A DNA stretch of 37,882 nt, taken from contig JAJNBG010000036.1 of assembly GCA_021155905.1 (NCBI GenBank), positions 1-37,882 of the forward strand. The letters are read 5' to 3'. The position numbers were made by a program, and so were the translations under genes. The stretch is from Bacteroidota bacterium (GTDB lineage Bacteria; Bacteroidota; Bacteroidia; B-17B0; Aurantibacillaceae). This document shows, piece by piece, positions 9,046 through 18,778 of the stretch (the first letter of the stretch is position 1; each line of letters starts with the position of its first letter). The notes under the pieces were generated by a model, which searched no databases, was not told the DNA's origin, and saw only the letters and a program-made list of their open reading frames with translations.

Positions 9046-11021
9046 TATATTCTAAAACCTATAATTAATATATCGTCTACCTGTTCCAACTCTCTCTGCC
9101 ACAATGTGAGGGTTTGTTCCAATTTCATTTTTTGATTGTTCATTTCCTCATTCGAATTCGATGATAGCAATTGATTTAAAGGATTGTACTTAAATTTTTT
9201 GCCTTTTGGTCCGCCAAACTGATCGGCAAAACCATCTGTGTACAAATATAAACAGTCTCCAGCATTTGCTGCAATACTAAATAAGATATAAGGCTCTAAT
9301 CTCTCACCTTTGCCGATAGGCATTTTATCTTTTCCTAGTTCGATAAAATGGGCAGACGAGCCGTTACTCTTTATCAGAATTGGTGCATTATTTGCCGCTG
9401 CATAGGTTATCTGACCTGACCCCTTATCAAAACAAATAAGGATGCCATCCATGCCGTCCTGCTGCTCTTCATGACTAATACTTTCAATCAACCTGTTCCG
9501 AACATAATTAAAAATTTCGTTTGGCTCCCTGATTTCTTTCTCCTTAATTGCCTCATTCAAAAATCCTATATTCAATAAGCTCATAAACGCGCCTGGCACT
9601 CCATGTCCTGTTGAATCGCAAACAGCCAGATAAAACCGGTCGTTGTGTTCTGTTGCCCAATAAAAGTCCCCGCTCACAATATCTTTTGGTTTAAAGAAAA
9701 TAAAATGCTCCTTTAAATTCCTCTGAAGCAGCGCTTCATTTGCCAGCAAGGCATACTGTATCCGCTTCGCATAGTTAATACTGTCAATAGTCTCCTTTTG
9801 CTTTTCTGCGATCAGGTTTCTATGCTTTTCCACTTCAATCTTTTGACTGGAAATAATTTTATTGGCCGCAGTTTTTTGGCGATATGCTCTGAATATGACA
9901 ATACCTCCAATTAAACATAAGCCCAAAATAGACAATAAAAACAACTGGGAATTCCTTTTCTTTTCAATCTCTTTCTCTATGACTGCATTCTTACTGGCGA
10001 GAGTTACAATCTGTGATGACTTCTTCTCCGTCTCGTACAAGGTTTCCATTTCCAGCAATTGCTTCTGAGTTTGCTCGTTATAAAGACTGTCATGAATATC
10101 AAAAAAAGTATTAAAATAAAAATAAGCTGAATCAAAGCGACTACCCTTTGCAAAAACAGAAGATAGCTGCTTGGCATTCCTGCTTTGGAGATCGGGATAG
10201 GAAGCCTTCTTGGCTAACTGAAATGATTTTCGAAAATGCTCCCTGGCTTCATTATTATTTCCCAAAGATACATATAACTCTCCCAGCGTATGTTCATTCC
10301 AGGCCATCCCAATATAATCGTGCAGTTTATTCCTGATTTCCGTAGACCGATTGATATAAGCAAGTCCTTCTGAGAAATTCTTTTTTATAAAATAAATCCC
10401 GGCGATATTATTTAAACTATAAGGAATCCCCACACTGTCATTCAGAGCAACCTTCAAACGTAAGGCTTCGTTATAAAAAAACATCGCCGAATCCAAATCG
10501 CCTTTTATTTCAAACAGTACGCCGTAATTATCAATGGCAGAAGTCAGGTCACTTTTGGCATTCAATTTTTTCAATATCCTGATAGCATTGGCCATCATCT
10601 CTAATGAAGCTTTCAAATTTCTTTTTTTACTGGCATAGGCTAATGTAGCCATTACATTTGCCTTTCTTCTTTCATCGCCCGCTTCTTCAAACAATTGAAT
10701 GGACTTTAAATGCATGTTATAAGAAGCCAGGTAATTGCCTTTCAGATAATAGACAAGCGCCAGTTTTTCTATCAAATCGCCAGAGCGTATCTTATCCTCT
10801 CCAAATATGTTTTCATTATACAGTCTTTCATAAATAAAAAAACTCTTGTTCAAATTATTTACGGTGATATCATAAGGAATCGCCAGCGCCTTATCAGCAA
10901 TTGATTTATTCAGAGGTTTAGTTTGGATTTCAAATAATATCGAATCAATACCCCGCTGAACCTGGGATATCACATTGATCTGATTAATCAATAATATAAA
11001 AAGTATAAAGTTTTTAAACAT
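9045..11021 (-). CDS. TPR-sensor SpoIIE phosphatase (paralog 2)
   Basis: Predicted transmembrane phosphatase of 658 residues. I chose the ATG ending at 11021 because it starts a signal peptide (MFKNFILFILLINQINVISQ) and lies one base after the stop of paralog 3; six further upstream codons would overlap that gene. The periplasmic part has about six TPR-like repeats. It is followed by a coiled coil, one membrane helix (about 357-378), a cytoplasmic coiled coil and the SpoIIE domain (about 430-658). Catalytic motifs SGDFYWATEH, CDSTGHG, QQDGMDG, YTDGFADQFGG and EQVDD are intact. The KDKMPIGKGE segment is typical of the leftward group. The ligand of the TPR domain is not known. Confidence 0.9.
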   Translation of the reverse strand: MFKNFILFILLINQINVISQVQRGIDSILFEIQTKPLNKSIADKALAIPYDITVNNLNKSFFIYERLYNENIFGEDKIRSGDLIEKLALVYYLKGNYLASYNMHLKSIQLFEEAGDERRKANVMATLAYASKKRNLKASLEMMANAIRILKKLNAKSDLTSAIDNYGVLFEIKGDLDSAMFFYNEALRLKVALNDSVGIPYSLNNIAGIYFIKKNFSEGLAYINRSTEIRNKLHDYIGMAWNEHTLGELYVSLGNNNEAREHFRKSFQLAKKASYPDLQSRNAKQLSSVFAKGSRFDSAYFYFNTFFDIHDSLYNEQTQKQLLEMETLYETEKKSSQIVTLASKNAVIEKEIEKKRNSQLFLLSILGLCLIGGIVIFRAYRQKTAANKIISSQKIEVEKHRNLIAEKQKETIDSINYAKRIQYALLANEALLQRNLKEHFIFFKPKDIVSGDFYWATEHNDRFYLAVCDSTGHGVPGAFMSLLNIGFLNEAIKEKEIREPNEIFNYVRNRLIESISHEEQQDGMDGILICFDKGSGQITYAAANNAPILIKSNGSSAHFIELGKDKMPIGKGERLEPYILFSIAANAGDCLYLYTDGFADQFGGPKGKKFKYNPLNQLLSSNSNEEMNNQKMKLEQTLTLWQRELEQVDDILIIGFRI

Positions 11022-11022
11022 C

Positions 11023-13044
11023 CTACAATTTAATGCCAATTATTAAAACATCATCTACCTGTTCCAAAGCACCTCTCCACTGCGAAAAAGTCTTCGCCAG
11101 AACATCTTGTTGATCTGATAAAGACAAGGGATTTAAGCTTACCAATAATTCATTCAATGGTTTGTACTTAAATTTTTTACCTTTTGGGCCACCAAATTGG
11201 TCGGCATAACCATCGGTGTATAAATAAACGGTATCATTTGTGTCTGCGACTAACGTATACAAAGAAAATTCATCTACTCTTTCGCCTTTTCCTACCGGCA
11301 TTTTATCACAATTCAAATGGCAAATTTTACCATCAGAAATCACAACGGGGTGATTGTTAGCCGCGGCATACGTCACTTCATTTGACATTTTATTGATCCG
11401 CAATAATATTCCATCAAATCCATCCTTCTGGTTTTCATTCGTAATGCTTTCTATCAGCCTTTTTCTCACGTAATCAAAAACTTTATTAGGTTCTTCGATG
11501 CCTTTCTCTTTGATCGCCTCACTCAAAAAACCTATACTTAACAAGCTCATAAATGCCCCAGGTACGCCGTGTCCCGTACTATCACATACCGCCAGGTAAA
11601 AATTACCATTATGTTCTGTTGCCCAGTAGAAATCGCCGCTTACAATATCCTTTGGTTTGAATAAAATAAAATGAGAGGCAAGATTATTTACAAAAAGATC
11701 TTCATGTGCCAGTAAAGCATATTGAATCCGTTTTGCATAGTTAATCGAATCAACAATTTCTTTTTGATGCGCCTCCAGAACATGTTTTTGATCTTCCACC
11801 AATTTCTTTTGCGACTGGATGATAATGTTCTGCCGTTGTGTTATTTTAAAACGGTTATACATAAAAGCTCCAAAAAAACAGCATATGATTAAACCAGCAA
11901 TAATGGCGTAAATAATAATACGTTGCTGTTTTGCTTTGGCAATATAGGTAAGCTCCCTCTTTTCCTGCTCGGCTTTTGAGATCACTTCCTTCTTTTCAAA
12001 TTCATACTGTAACTGTTTCCTTTCAGCACTTTTCCTGATATCATTATTATTAATGCTATCGCGCATTTTTACAGCGAGCTTAAGCATTTCATGGGCTCTA
12101 TCGAACTTCCCTTCTTTCAGGTATACTTCTTCCAAAATAGTTGAAGCCAAACTGATGTTTTCCGGGCTACCAATATCCTGAGCTGTCATCAATGCTTCAT
12201 TACCGTATTTCAAAGCTAATGCAGTATTATTCTGGGCCAGATGTATCCTACTCAAATTACAAAGAGAATAGGATATACCCTTTGTATCATTTATCTCCTT
12301 TCGAACCTCCAGGCTTTTTGTATAATAATACAAGGCGCTAAAATAATTTTTTTGGCTAAAGTAAATGTTACCGATATTTTGAAGAGAATACCCAACGCCG
12401 TGTTTATCACTATTTATTTCCCTTCTGATAGCAAGCCCCTTGAAATAATAGAATAATGCTTTTTTTAAATTCCCTTTATTCTCATAAATGTTTCCAATAT
12501 TACTGAGAGATTGTGCTTGTCCATGTTTGTCACCTATTTCTTTTTGAAGTGCAAAACTTTTTTGATAATATGCCAAAGCACGTCCTGTTTGTTTCTGACT
12601 GTTATAGATATAACCAATGTTATTTAATGAATAGGATTGTCCTGATTTGTCGCCCACCTCTTCCTGTATCCTTAAACTCTGGTGAAAATAATCAAGCGCC
12701 AGGGTTATGTCACCTATATTATTACTTAAATAGCCCTTGTTATTCAGGTAATCTGAATAGTGTCTTTTTGCTTTCAATTTTATAGCTGCATTATTCGTAC
12801 GCATTAATTTCTGAGCCAGAGGTCCTAATTGATCATTGTACCCGGACCACACCTCGTCCTCGCTGATGGCTTCTATAATACGTGTAAGTACCGATAATTT
12901 ATGAGTGTCCGCGGGGGAAGCTTTTACGTAATTGATTAAAGAGTCAACATAATGACTTTGCGAAACCAGTTTTTGGCTCTTCAAAAAAAAGAATAGAAAT
13001 GCCAGGCTTATTAAAATTTGTCTGACTTTAAAACCGGTATGCAT
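11023..13044 (-). CDS. TPR-sensor SpoIIE phosphatase (paralog 3)
   Basis: Predicted transmembrane phosphatase, 673 residues. An N-terminal signal peptide or anchor (about residues 8-28) precedes roughly six very regular TPR repeats with NIGNIY-type cores. A membrane helix lies near residues 372-396, then a coiled coil, SINYAKRIQ near 432 and the SpoIIE domain. All metal-binding motifs are present, but the DGMD motif reads DGFDG, a variant shared only with paralog 8 in this window. The stop is one base before the start of paralog 2, and 39 bp separate it from paralog 4. A TATATTTA sequence seven bases before the ATG could be a weak internal promoter, with one mismatch to TAnnTTTG. Confidence 0.9.
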   Translation of the reverse strand: MHTGFKVRQILISLAFLFFFLKSQKLVSQSHYVDSLINYVKASPADTHKLSVLTRIIEAISEDEVWSGYNDQLGPLAQKLMRTNNAAIKLKAKRHYSDYLNNKGYLSNNIGDITLALDYFHQSLRIQEEVGDKSGQSYSLNNIGYIYNSQKQTGRALAYYQKSFALQKEIGDKHGQAQSLSNIGNIYENKGNLKKALFYYFKGLAIRREINSDKHGVGYSLQNIGNIYFSQKNYFSALYYYTKSLEVRKEINDTKGISYSLCNLSRIHLAQNNTALALKYGNEALMTAQDIGSPENISLASTILEEVYLKEGKFDRAHEMLKLAVKMRDSINNNDIRKSAERKQLQYEFEKKEVISKAEQEKRELTYIAKAKQQRIIIYAIIAGLIICCFFGAFMYNRFKITQRQNIIIQSQKKLVEDQKHVLEAHQKEIVDSINYAKRIQYALLAHEDLFVNNLASHFILFKPKDIVSGDFYWATEHNGNFYLAVCDSTGHGVPGAFMSLLSIGFLSEAIKEKGIEEPNKVFDYVRKRLIESITNENQKDGFDGILLRINKMSNEVTYAAANNHPVVISDGKICHLNCDKMPVGKGERVDEFSLYTLVADTNDTVYLYTDGYADQFGGPKGKKFKYKPLNELLVSLNPLSLSDQQDVLAKTFSQWRGALEQVDDVLIIGIKL

Positions 13045-13083
13045 AGAAAGTTAAATATACCGAAAATAGTAGAAATTTAATAA

Positions 13084-15099
13084 TTAAAGTCTGATTCCTA
13101 CCAGCAGTACATCATCCACCTGTTCCAGCTGATTTTTCCATTCATTGAACGCTCTGTCCAGAATCATTTCCACAGAACTCATAGATTCGTTATGGTATTT
13201 GAGAAGGAGTTCATTTAATTGTTTGTACTTGAATTTTTTTGCTTTTGGTCCGCCAAACTGATCCGCGTAACCATCCGTGTATAAATACAATACATCACCC
13301 TTTTTTACATCGATAGAAAATAGCTTAAAGCCATTTTCGTTTTCACCTTTCCCAACAGGCATCCGGTCTTTTTCAAGTTCTATAATTTTATTATCCCGGA
13401 TTAAAAGAGGAGAATTGTTAGCGGCCGAATATTCTATTTTTTGATTTGTTTTATCATAAGAGATCAAAACACCATCCATTCCATCTTTCTGCCCTTCACC
13501 GCTTATAGATTTTATTAAGCGGGCTCTCACATAATTAAAAATTTCATCGGGTCGGTCGATGTTCTTTTCTTTGATCGCTTCATTTAAAAATCCGATATTT
13601 AAAAGACTCATAAACGCACCCGGCACTCCATGTCCGGTGCTGTCACATGCCGCCAGGTAAAACTTATTATCATGTTCTGCCGCCCAGTAAAAATCACCGC
13701 TTACAATATCTTTTGGTTTAAAATAAACGAAATAGTCCGACGTGTGATTATCATGAACCGATCTTAAATTTCGCTTCAGGAGATCATCGCTTGCCAATAA
13801 GGCATACTGAATTCTTTTAGCATAATTTATCGAATCAAGAATCTCCTTCTGCTTTCCTTCAATAACCTGTTTCTGATGCTCAATCTCAATTTGTTTTCTT
13901 TCAACCTCTTCTTTTTGTAGAGTTATCAGTTGATGCGCCTTTTTCTTTTGATTATATACACGGTACATAAAGAAAGCAAAAACAAGAGAAAGAATCAATC
14001 CTGTAATAATAAAATAAGAAATGAGTTTTTGTTGTTTTATTGTTTTGGCTGATAATTCATTCTGCTGTTGCAATAACAAATTTTGTTGTTCTTTTTTTTC
14101 TGTTCCGTACTTGGTATTCAATTCTTCTACTTGCTGATTGGCCACTTCTCCTAAATACAGTTTATTAATGGAATCGTATCTCAATCGAAGCCTGTAAGCC
14201 ATCTGGTATTTTCCCTGCAAAGCGTATAAAGCCGAGAATTCGTCCATAGCAATTTTAAGATTAAAAATATCGGATGTCCTCTCCGAATAAGAAATGTACT
14301 GCCTATAATAGTTCTCGGCTTTCGCATAATTACCAATATCCATATTTACAGCTCCGAGTAGACCATAGATGTAAAAAATAGCCGTCGAATCCTTATCCTG
14401 GTAATGTAGCGCAAGTGCGGTGTCAGCATATTGCTGGACTTTTACAAATAATTTTTTATCTCCCTTTTCCTGAGCCAAGGCATAATAAGCGTTCGCTAAA
14501 TTATCAAGGATAATTACTTCAAAATGGTGAATGCCATGTTTTCTTGACACGCTTAACCCATTATTTAAAATTGAAATGGTTGAATCAACCTGACCCTGTG
14601 TATTGAAATAATCAGAGAGGTTAACGATCGATCCCAGGTAAGATTTATAGTTCTTTTCAACAAGCGACGAGCTTTGCTGCATTTTAAAATATTTATACGC
14701 TTCCTCTTTTCTATATAATCTTAAGTAAATATATCCAATCTGTCCATAGATAGGAGAAACGCCGGAATTGTAATTTTTCTCCAGTATTTTCCGCGCTTTT
14801 AGATAGTTGACTAAAGCATCATTAAATTTAAAAAGGCGTGTGCTCGCAACGCCCAGGTTCGTATAGGCCCGCACCTGATGGGGAACTGAATTTATTTTAA
14901 TAGCGAGATTTAATTGTAGATTCGCGTACTTAAATAATGAGTCGGCACTTTCATCTTCGTATTTATGACATAAGTTATTATATTCATTTAGCAATAAGGT
15001 ATCCCGCGTAATATCTTGTGCCCATAGCCCATTGTACTTAAAAATCGCCAAAAGGCAGAAGAAAGTCGCAGTAATATATTTTTTCCGTAATAGTAACAT
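13084..15099 (-). CDS. TPR-sensor SpoIIE phosphatase (paralog 4)
   Basis: Predicted transmembrane phosphatase, 671 residues. A signal peptide ending near LWAQ at residue 28 is followed by a helical region with five or six diverged TPR-like units, less regular than in paralogs 3 and 7. A membrane helix sits near residues 356-380, followed by a long coiled coil and SINYAKRIQYALLA near 421. The SpoIIE domain has SGDFYWAAEH, CDSTGHG, KDGMDG, YTDGYADQFGG and EQVDD. There is an insertion of several residues between the ALLA segment and the FVYFKPKD segment (containing RSVHDNHTSD) not seen in the other paralogs. The gene lies 46 bp downstream of paralog 5, the largest gap inside the leftward array. 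Confidence 0.9.
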   Translation of the reverse strand: MLLLRKKYITATFFCLLAIFKYNGLWAQDITRDTLLLNEYNNLCHKYEDESADSLFKYANLQLNLAIKINSVPHQVRAYTNLGVASTRLFKFNDALVNYLKARKILEKNYNSGVSPIYGQIGYIYLRLYRKEEAYKYFKMQQSSSLVEKNYKSYLGSIVNLSDYFNTQGQVDSTISILNNGLSVSRKHGIHHFEVIILDNLANAYYALAQEKGDKKLFVKVQQYADTALALHYQDKDSTAIFYIYGLLGAVNMDIGNYAKAENYYRQYISYSERTSDIFNLKIAMDEFSALYALQGKYQMAYRLRLRYDSINKLYLGEVANQQVEELNTKYGTEKKEQQNLLLQQQNELSAKTIKQQKLISYFIITGLILSLVFAFFMYRVYNQKKKAHQLITLQKEEVERKQIEIEHQKQVIEGKQKEILDSINYAKRIQYALLASDDLLKRNLRSVHDNHTSDYFVYFKPKDIVSGDFYWAAEHDNKFYLAACDSTGHGVPGAFMSLLNIGFLNEAIKEKNIDRPDEIFNYVRARLIKSISGEGQKDGMDGVLISYDKTNQKIEYSAANNSPLLIRDNKIIELEKDRMPVGKGENENGFKLFSIDVKKGDVLYLYTDGYADQFGGPKAKKFKYKQLNELLLKYHNESMSSVEMILDRAFNEWKNQLEQVDDVLLVGIRL

Positions 15100-15145
15100 A
15101 TGTTTATCTGAGTAATTTATCGCGACTCAAATCGAAGATTTATCT

Positions 15146-18100
15146 TTATAATTTTAACCCAATGACCAATATATCATCTACCTGTTCCAAATTTCCTTTC
15201 CAGTCTTCCAACGTGTGATTTAAGAGTTCTGACTGATAAGATAGTGGCTTCTCAACACCTAGTAAAATCAATTCATTTAATTGTTTGTATTTAAACTTCT
15301 TTCCTTTGGGTCCACCGAATTGATCTGCATATCCATCGGTATACAAATACAGGATATCATCTTTTAACAGTTCAACAGTTTGCAGACTGAAACTCTCCGT
15401 TTTCTCTCCTTTACCAACCGGCATTTTATCCTTTGGCAGAATTTTTATTTTGCTATCGCGCACTAAAACAGGTTGATTGTTTGCCGCTGCGTAGCTTACT
15501 GTTTTACTGTTTTTTTCAAAACATAATAAAACCGCATCCATCCCATCCTGTTGCCCGTCGTTACCAATGCTGTCAATCAACCGACTTCTGACATAATTTA
15601 AAATTTCATGAGGTTCCGCAATGTTCTTTTCTTTAATAGCTTCACTTAAAAAGCCCATGTTTAACAAACTCATAAAGGCGCCCGGCACTCCATGCCCTGT
15701 ACTATCGCATACTGCCAGATAAAATTTATTGTTATGTACTGTGGCCCAATAGAAATCTCCGCTGATAATATCTTTGGGTTTAAATAAAACAAAATGTTCA
15801 CTCAAATTAGACATTAATATTTCTTCATTCGCCAACAATGCATATTGAATTCGTTTCGCATAGTTGATGCTGTCAATGGTCCCTTTCTGATGTTCTTCTA
15901 TAATATGTTTTTGCTGCTTAATATCTTCCGTGGCAATTTCAATTTTAGACTCCAGATCTTTTTGACGCTGATTTAATTCACGTTCCCTGCTTTTTATAAA
16001 TACATATATACTTCCTGCTACAATCAAAGTCACTAAAACCCTGAACCACCAGGTCTTCCAAAAAGGAGGGCAAATATTAAACGTATAATTTATCTCGTTA
16101 CTCCAATAACCGACGCTATTCATAGCTTTCACTTTAAATGTATACGTCCCGGGTGGTAAGTTTCCATAAGGGGCAAACGTTCTGTTGGAAACAGCACTCC
16201 AGTTCTCGTCAAGACCTTCTAACTTATATTGGTATCTTACTTTCTTAGATTGATTCTGAGTGACGCCTGTGAAATTAAAAGTCAGGTAATTGTTATTGTA
16301 ATTTAAACTCAAATTTTCAGGCACCGGATACCACTTTGTAACGCCATCAAATTTAAAACGACTGATATTTACACCGTTTCCCAAAGTTAAAATCGTATCC
16401 GGATGATTTTCAAGGTTTATCCATTCAATTTTTTCGTTGTATAATTCAATCCCGGTTAGTTGTATACTTGGCGGCGCAAGGTCTTCCATATCTCCTTCAG
16501 GGTGATAAAGTGTCAGCCGGTCATTCGTTCCGATCCAAATAGTCCCGTTTTCAGTTTCGCAGATGGAATTATTGACACAACCCACTCCCAAAAATCCATC
16601 CTCATAAGCGAAATTTTTAAAGAAAATTTCCGAGCCGTCAATAAGTCCTCCTTTTACCTTTTGGTTGATCTCAACCATTTTCTTTTTTGAAAGCTTACTT
16701 AAACCAAAGCGGGTGCCAATCCATAAATTTCCCTTTTTATCTTCCATCATCGACGTCACCACATTATTTAAAAGGCCTTCCTTTTCAGTGACATTAAAAA
16801 ATGCTTTACTATCATACCGTGAAATCCCGCCACCATAGGTCCCAAACCAAATAGTCCCAGAATCATCTTCTAATATGGTCATCACACTATTGTTCGCCAG
16901 GCCATCTTTTTCATTATAATGTGTAAATGATTTTCCGTCGTATTTCGTAAGACCTCCACCAAAAGTTCCAAACCAAAAATTTCCTGACCGATCTTCCAGA
17001 ATACTTCTCACATCATTATTGGATAGCCCTTGCTTTTCTGAGAAATTTGTAAATGAGGCAGTCTTCTCGATATTCCCGTTATACCTGGAAACTCCTCCTC
17101 CGATGGTTCCAAACCACAAATTACCAAGTTTGTCTTCATAAATACTTCGAACATCATTACTTGCGAGTCCTTCTTTTTCTGTATAATGAGTAAACGTCGA
17201 ACCGTCATACTTCGCTACACCGCCCCCCGTTGCAAACCAAATGTTTCCAAGTCTGTCTTGCAAACTACCCCATACAACATTCCCTGGCAATCCTTCAGTC
17301 TCAGAATAGTGAATAAATGTTTTTCCATCATACCTGGAAACACCTGTTCCAAAATTACCTAACCATATGTTGTTTGACTTATCCTTCAATATTGACAAAA
17401 TAATATTCCCGGATAAACCTTCATTCTCAGTGTAATGAGAAAAAAGTTTACCATTGTATTTGGACACGCCGCCCCCGTGAGTGCCAAACCAGATGTTGCC
17501 ACTTCTGTCTTCCAGAATACATTTAACGGTATTGTTAGGTAAACCCTCCTTGTCTGTAAAGTGGGTAAAAGAATTTCCATCATACTTAGAAACTCCACCA
17601 CTATTGGTTCCAAACCAGATATTTCCGTGGGAGTCTTCAACCATGGATAAAATTTCATCCGCAGACAGCCCTTCTTTGCTTGTAAAGTGGGTAAAGCTGT
17701 GCCGGTCGTATTTTGCGACACCTCCGCCGTATGAGCCAAACCAGATATTACTTTCTTTGTCTTCCAGCATGGAAAAAATCTCATTTCCAGGCAATCCTTC
17801 CTTGTCTGTATAATTTTGAAAACGCTTGCCGTCAAACATAGATACTCCACCATTGGTGCCAAACCAGATATTACCCTGATGATCTTCCAGCATGCTTAAA
17901 ACATAGTTATTAGACAGGCCTTCCTGTTCTGTATAATGTGTAAATGTTTTGCCATCATACTTTGAAGCCCCTCCTCCGTTAGTACCAAACCAAATGTTTC
18001 CGCTTCTATCCTCCAACAAGCAAAATACTACATTTGCAGCGAGGCCCTCGTTTTCTGTGTAATTCGTAAATGCCTTTCCGTCAAATTTAGAGACACCGTT

Positions 18101-18763
18101 ACCAGACGTTCCAAACCATATATTTCCTTTACTATCCTCCAGCGTACACCAGATGCCATTATCTGTCAAACCCTCTTTTGTGGTGTAATGCGTAAAAGTA
18201 TTACCGTCGTACTTCGAAACACCGCCTCCATTGGTACCAAACCAAAGATTACCCAAGCTATCCTGCAACATACTATTCACATTACCGTGTTTTAATCCCT
18301 GGAGTTTCCCAAACGAACTGAAGCCTTGTGGATTAACATCTTTGATCGCAGCATCTTTTACCGGAATCGTTTCCGGTGTTCCTGCCACCACAATACTACC
18401 AACAACAGCTACCATTTTCGGAAGAGACAAAGTATCTTTTCCCGGAATTAACACGGCGGGTTTACCGGCAGCGATTACATGTGGCTCATTAACGGGATGA
18501 ATGTTCTCATTAGCTAAAATAATTGATGAATGCCCAACCGGTACTTTTTTCAGTTTGGTCTCGTCTATCAAAATAATTACTGGCTCAATAAGACTGTCCT
18601 TGGGAACTCTGTAGCCAATCGCTTGTTTACCATTAAAATCTGTCAGGCTTTTATCGTCTTTAGCATGGCCTGCATTATTATTACAACTGCAACACACCAA
18701 AAAACCTGCAATCGACAAGCATCTTAAAAACACAACTATGGATACTCGATTAATTGTCAGCAT
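15146..18763 (-). CDS. Double-propeller SpoIIE phosphatase (paralog 5)
   Basis: The largest member, 1205 residues. An N-terminal export signal contains Cys24, Cys25 and Cys27, possibly a lipoprotein site but not a classic lipobox. From about residue 154, twelve clear two-component-regulator propeller repeats of about 42 residues follow (core NIWFGTNGGGVSKYDG), plus two degenerate ones. This makes fourteen blades, enough for two seven-bladed propellers. A Y_Y_Y domain (about 811-894, with YQYKLEGLDENW and LPPGTYTFKVKA), a membrane helix (about 904-926), a coiled coil and the SpoIIE domain complete it. This is the sensor layout of Bacteroidota hybrid two-component systems, here wired to a phosphatase in place of a histidine kinase. 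All catalytic motifs are intact. Such sensors often bind glycan-derived ligands, but the ligand here is unknown. Confidence 0.9.
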   Translation of the reverse strand: MLTINRVSIVVFLRCLSIAGFLVCCSCNNNAGHAKDDKSLTDFNGKQAIGYRVPKDSLIEPVIILIDETKLKKVPVGHSSIILANENIHPVNEPHVIAAGKPAVLIPGKDTLSLPKMVAVVGSIVVAGTPETIPVKDAAIKDVNPQGFSSFGKLQGLKHGNVNSMLQDSLGNLWFGTNGGGVSKYDGNTFTHYTTKEGLTDNGIWCTLEDSKGNIWFGTSGNGVSKFDGKAFTNYTENEGLAANVVFCLLEDRSGNIWFGTNGGGASKYDGKTFTHYTEQEGLSNNYVLSMLEDHQGNIWFGTNGGVSMFDGKRFQNYTDKEGLPGNEIFSMLEDKESNIWFGSYGGGVAKYDRHSFTHFTSKEGLSADEILSMVEDSHGNIWFGTNSGGVSKYDGNSFTHFTDKEGLPNNTVKCILEDRSGNIWFGTHGGGVSKYNGKLFSHYTENEGLSGNIILSILKDKSNNIWLGNFGTGVSRYDGKTFIHYSETEGLPGNVVWGSLQDRLGNIWFATGGGVAKYDGSTFTHYTEKEGLASNDVRSIYEDKLGNLWFGTIGGGVSRYNGNIEKTASFTNFSEKQGLSNNDVRSILEDRSGNFWFGTFGGGLTKYDGKSFTHYNEKDGLANNSVMTILEDDSGTIWFGTYGGGISRYDSKAFFNVTEKEGLLNNVVTSMMEDKKGNLWIGTRFGLSKLSKKKMVEINQKVKGGLIDGSEIFFKNFAYEDGFLGVGCVNNSICETENGTIWIGTNDRLTLYHPEGDMEDLAPPSIQLTGIELYNEKIEWINLENHPDTILTLGNGVNISRFKFDGVTKWYPVPENLSLNYNNNYLTFNFTGVTQNQSKKVRYQYKLEGLDENWSAVSNRTFAPYGNLPPGTYTFKVKAMNSVGYWSNEINYTFNICPPFWKTWWFRVLVTLIVAGSIYVFIKSRERELNQRQKDLESKIEIATEDIKQQKHIIEEHQKGTIDSINYAKRIQYALLANEEILMSNLSEHFVLFKPKDIISGDFYWATVHNNKFYLAVCDSTGHGVPGAFMSLLNMGFLSEAIKEKNIAEPHEILNYVRSRLIDSIGNDGQQDGMDAVLLCFEKNSKTVSYAAANNQPVLVRDSKIKILPKDKMPVGKGEKTESFSLQTVELLKDDILYLYTDGYADQFGGPKGKKFKYKQLNELILLGVEKPLSYQSELLNHTLEDWKGNLEQVDDILVIGLKL
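16680..18304 (-). repeat. In-gene tandem repeats encoding propeller blades
   Basis: About thirteen tandem units of roughly 126 bp within paralog 5 encode the propeller blades. The strand-complement form of the conserved WFGTNGGG core recurs in each unit, for example near 17860, 17985 and 18235. The repeats are diverged at DNA level but could allow unequal recombination that changes blade number. Confidence 0.85.
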
Positions 18764-18778
18764 TTACAGTCTCTAAAA

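Noticed and set aside
17386..17862. 158-codon open frame on the minus strand
   Set aside because: It lies wholly inside paralog 5 in another frame and exists because the blade repeats keep the shadow frame open; its product has no sensible features.
16680..18304. Regularly spaced repeats resembling an array
   Set aside because: The period of about 126 bp matches the 42-residue propeller blade in paralog 5; the units are coding and diverged, with no short identical repeat and unique spacer pattern as in CRISPR.
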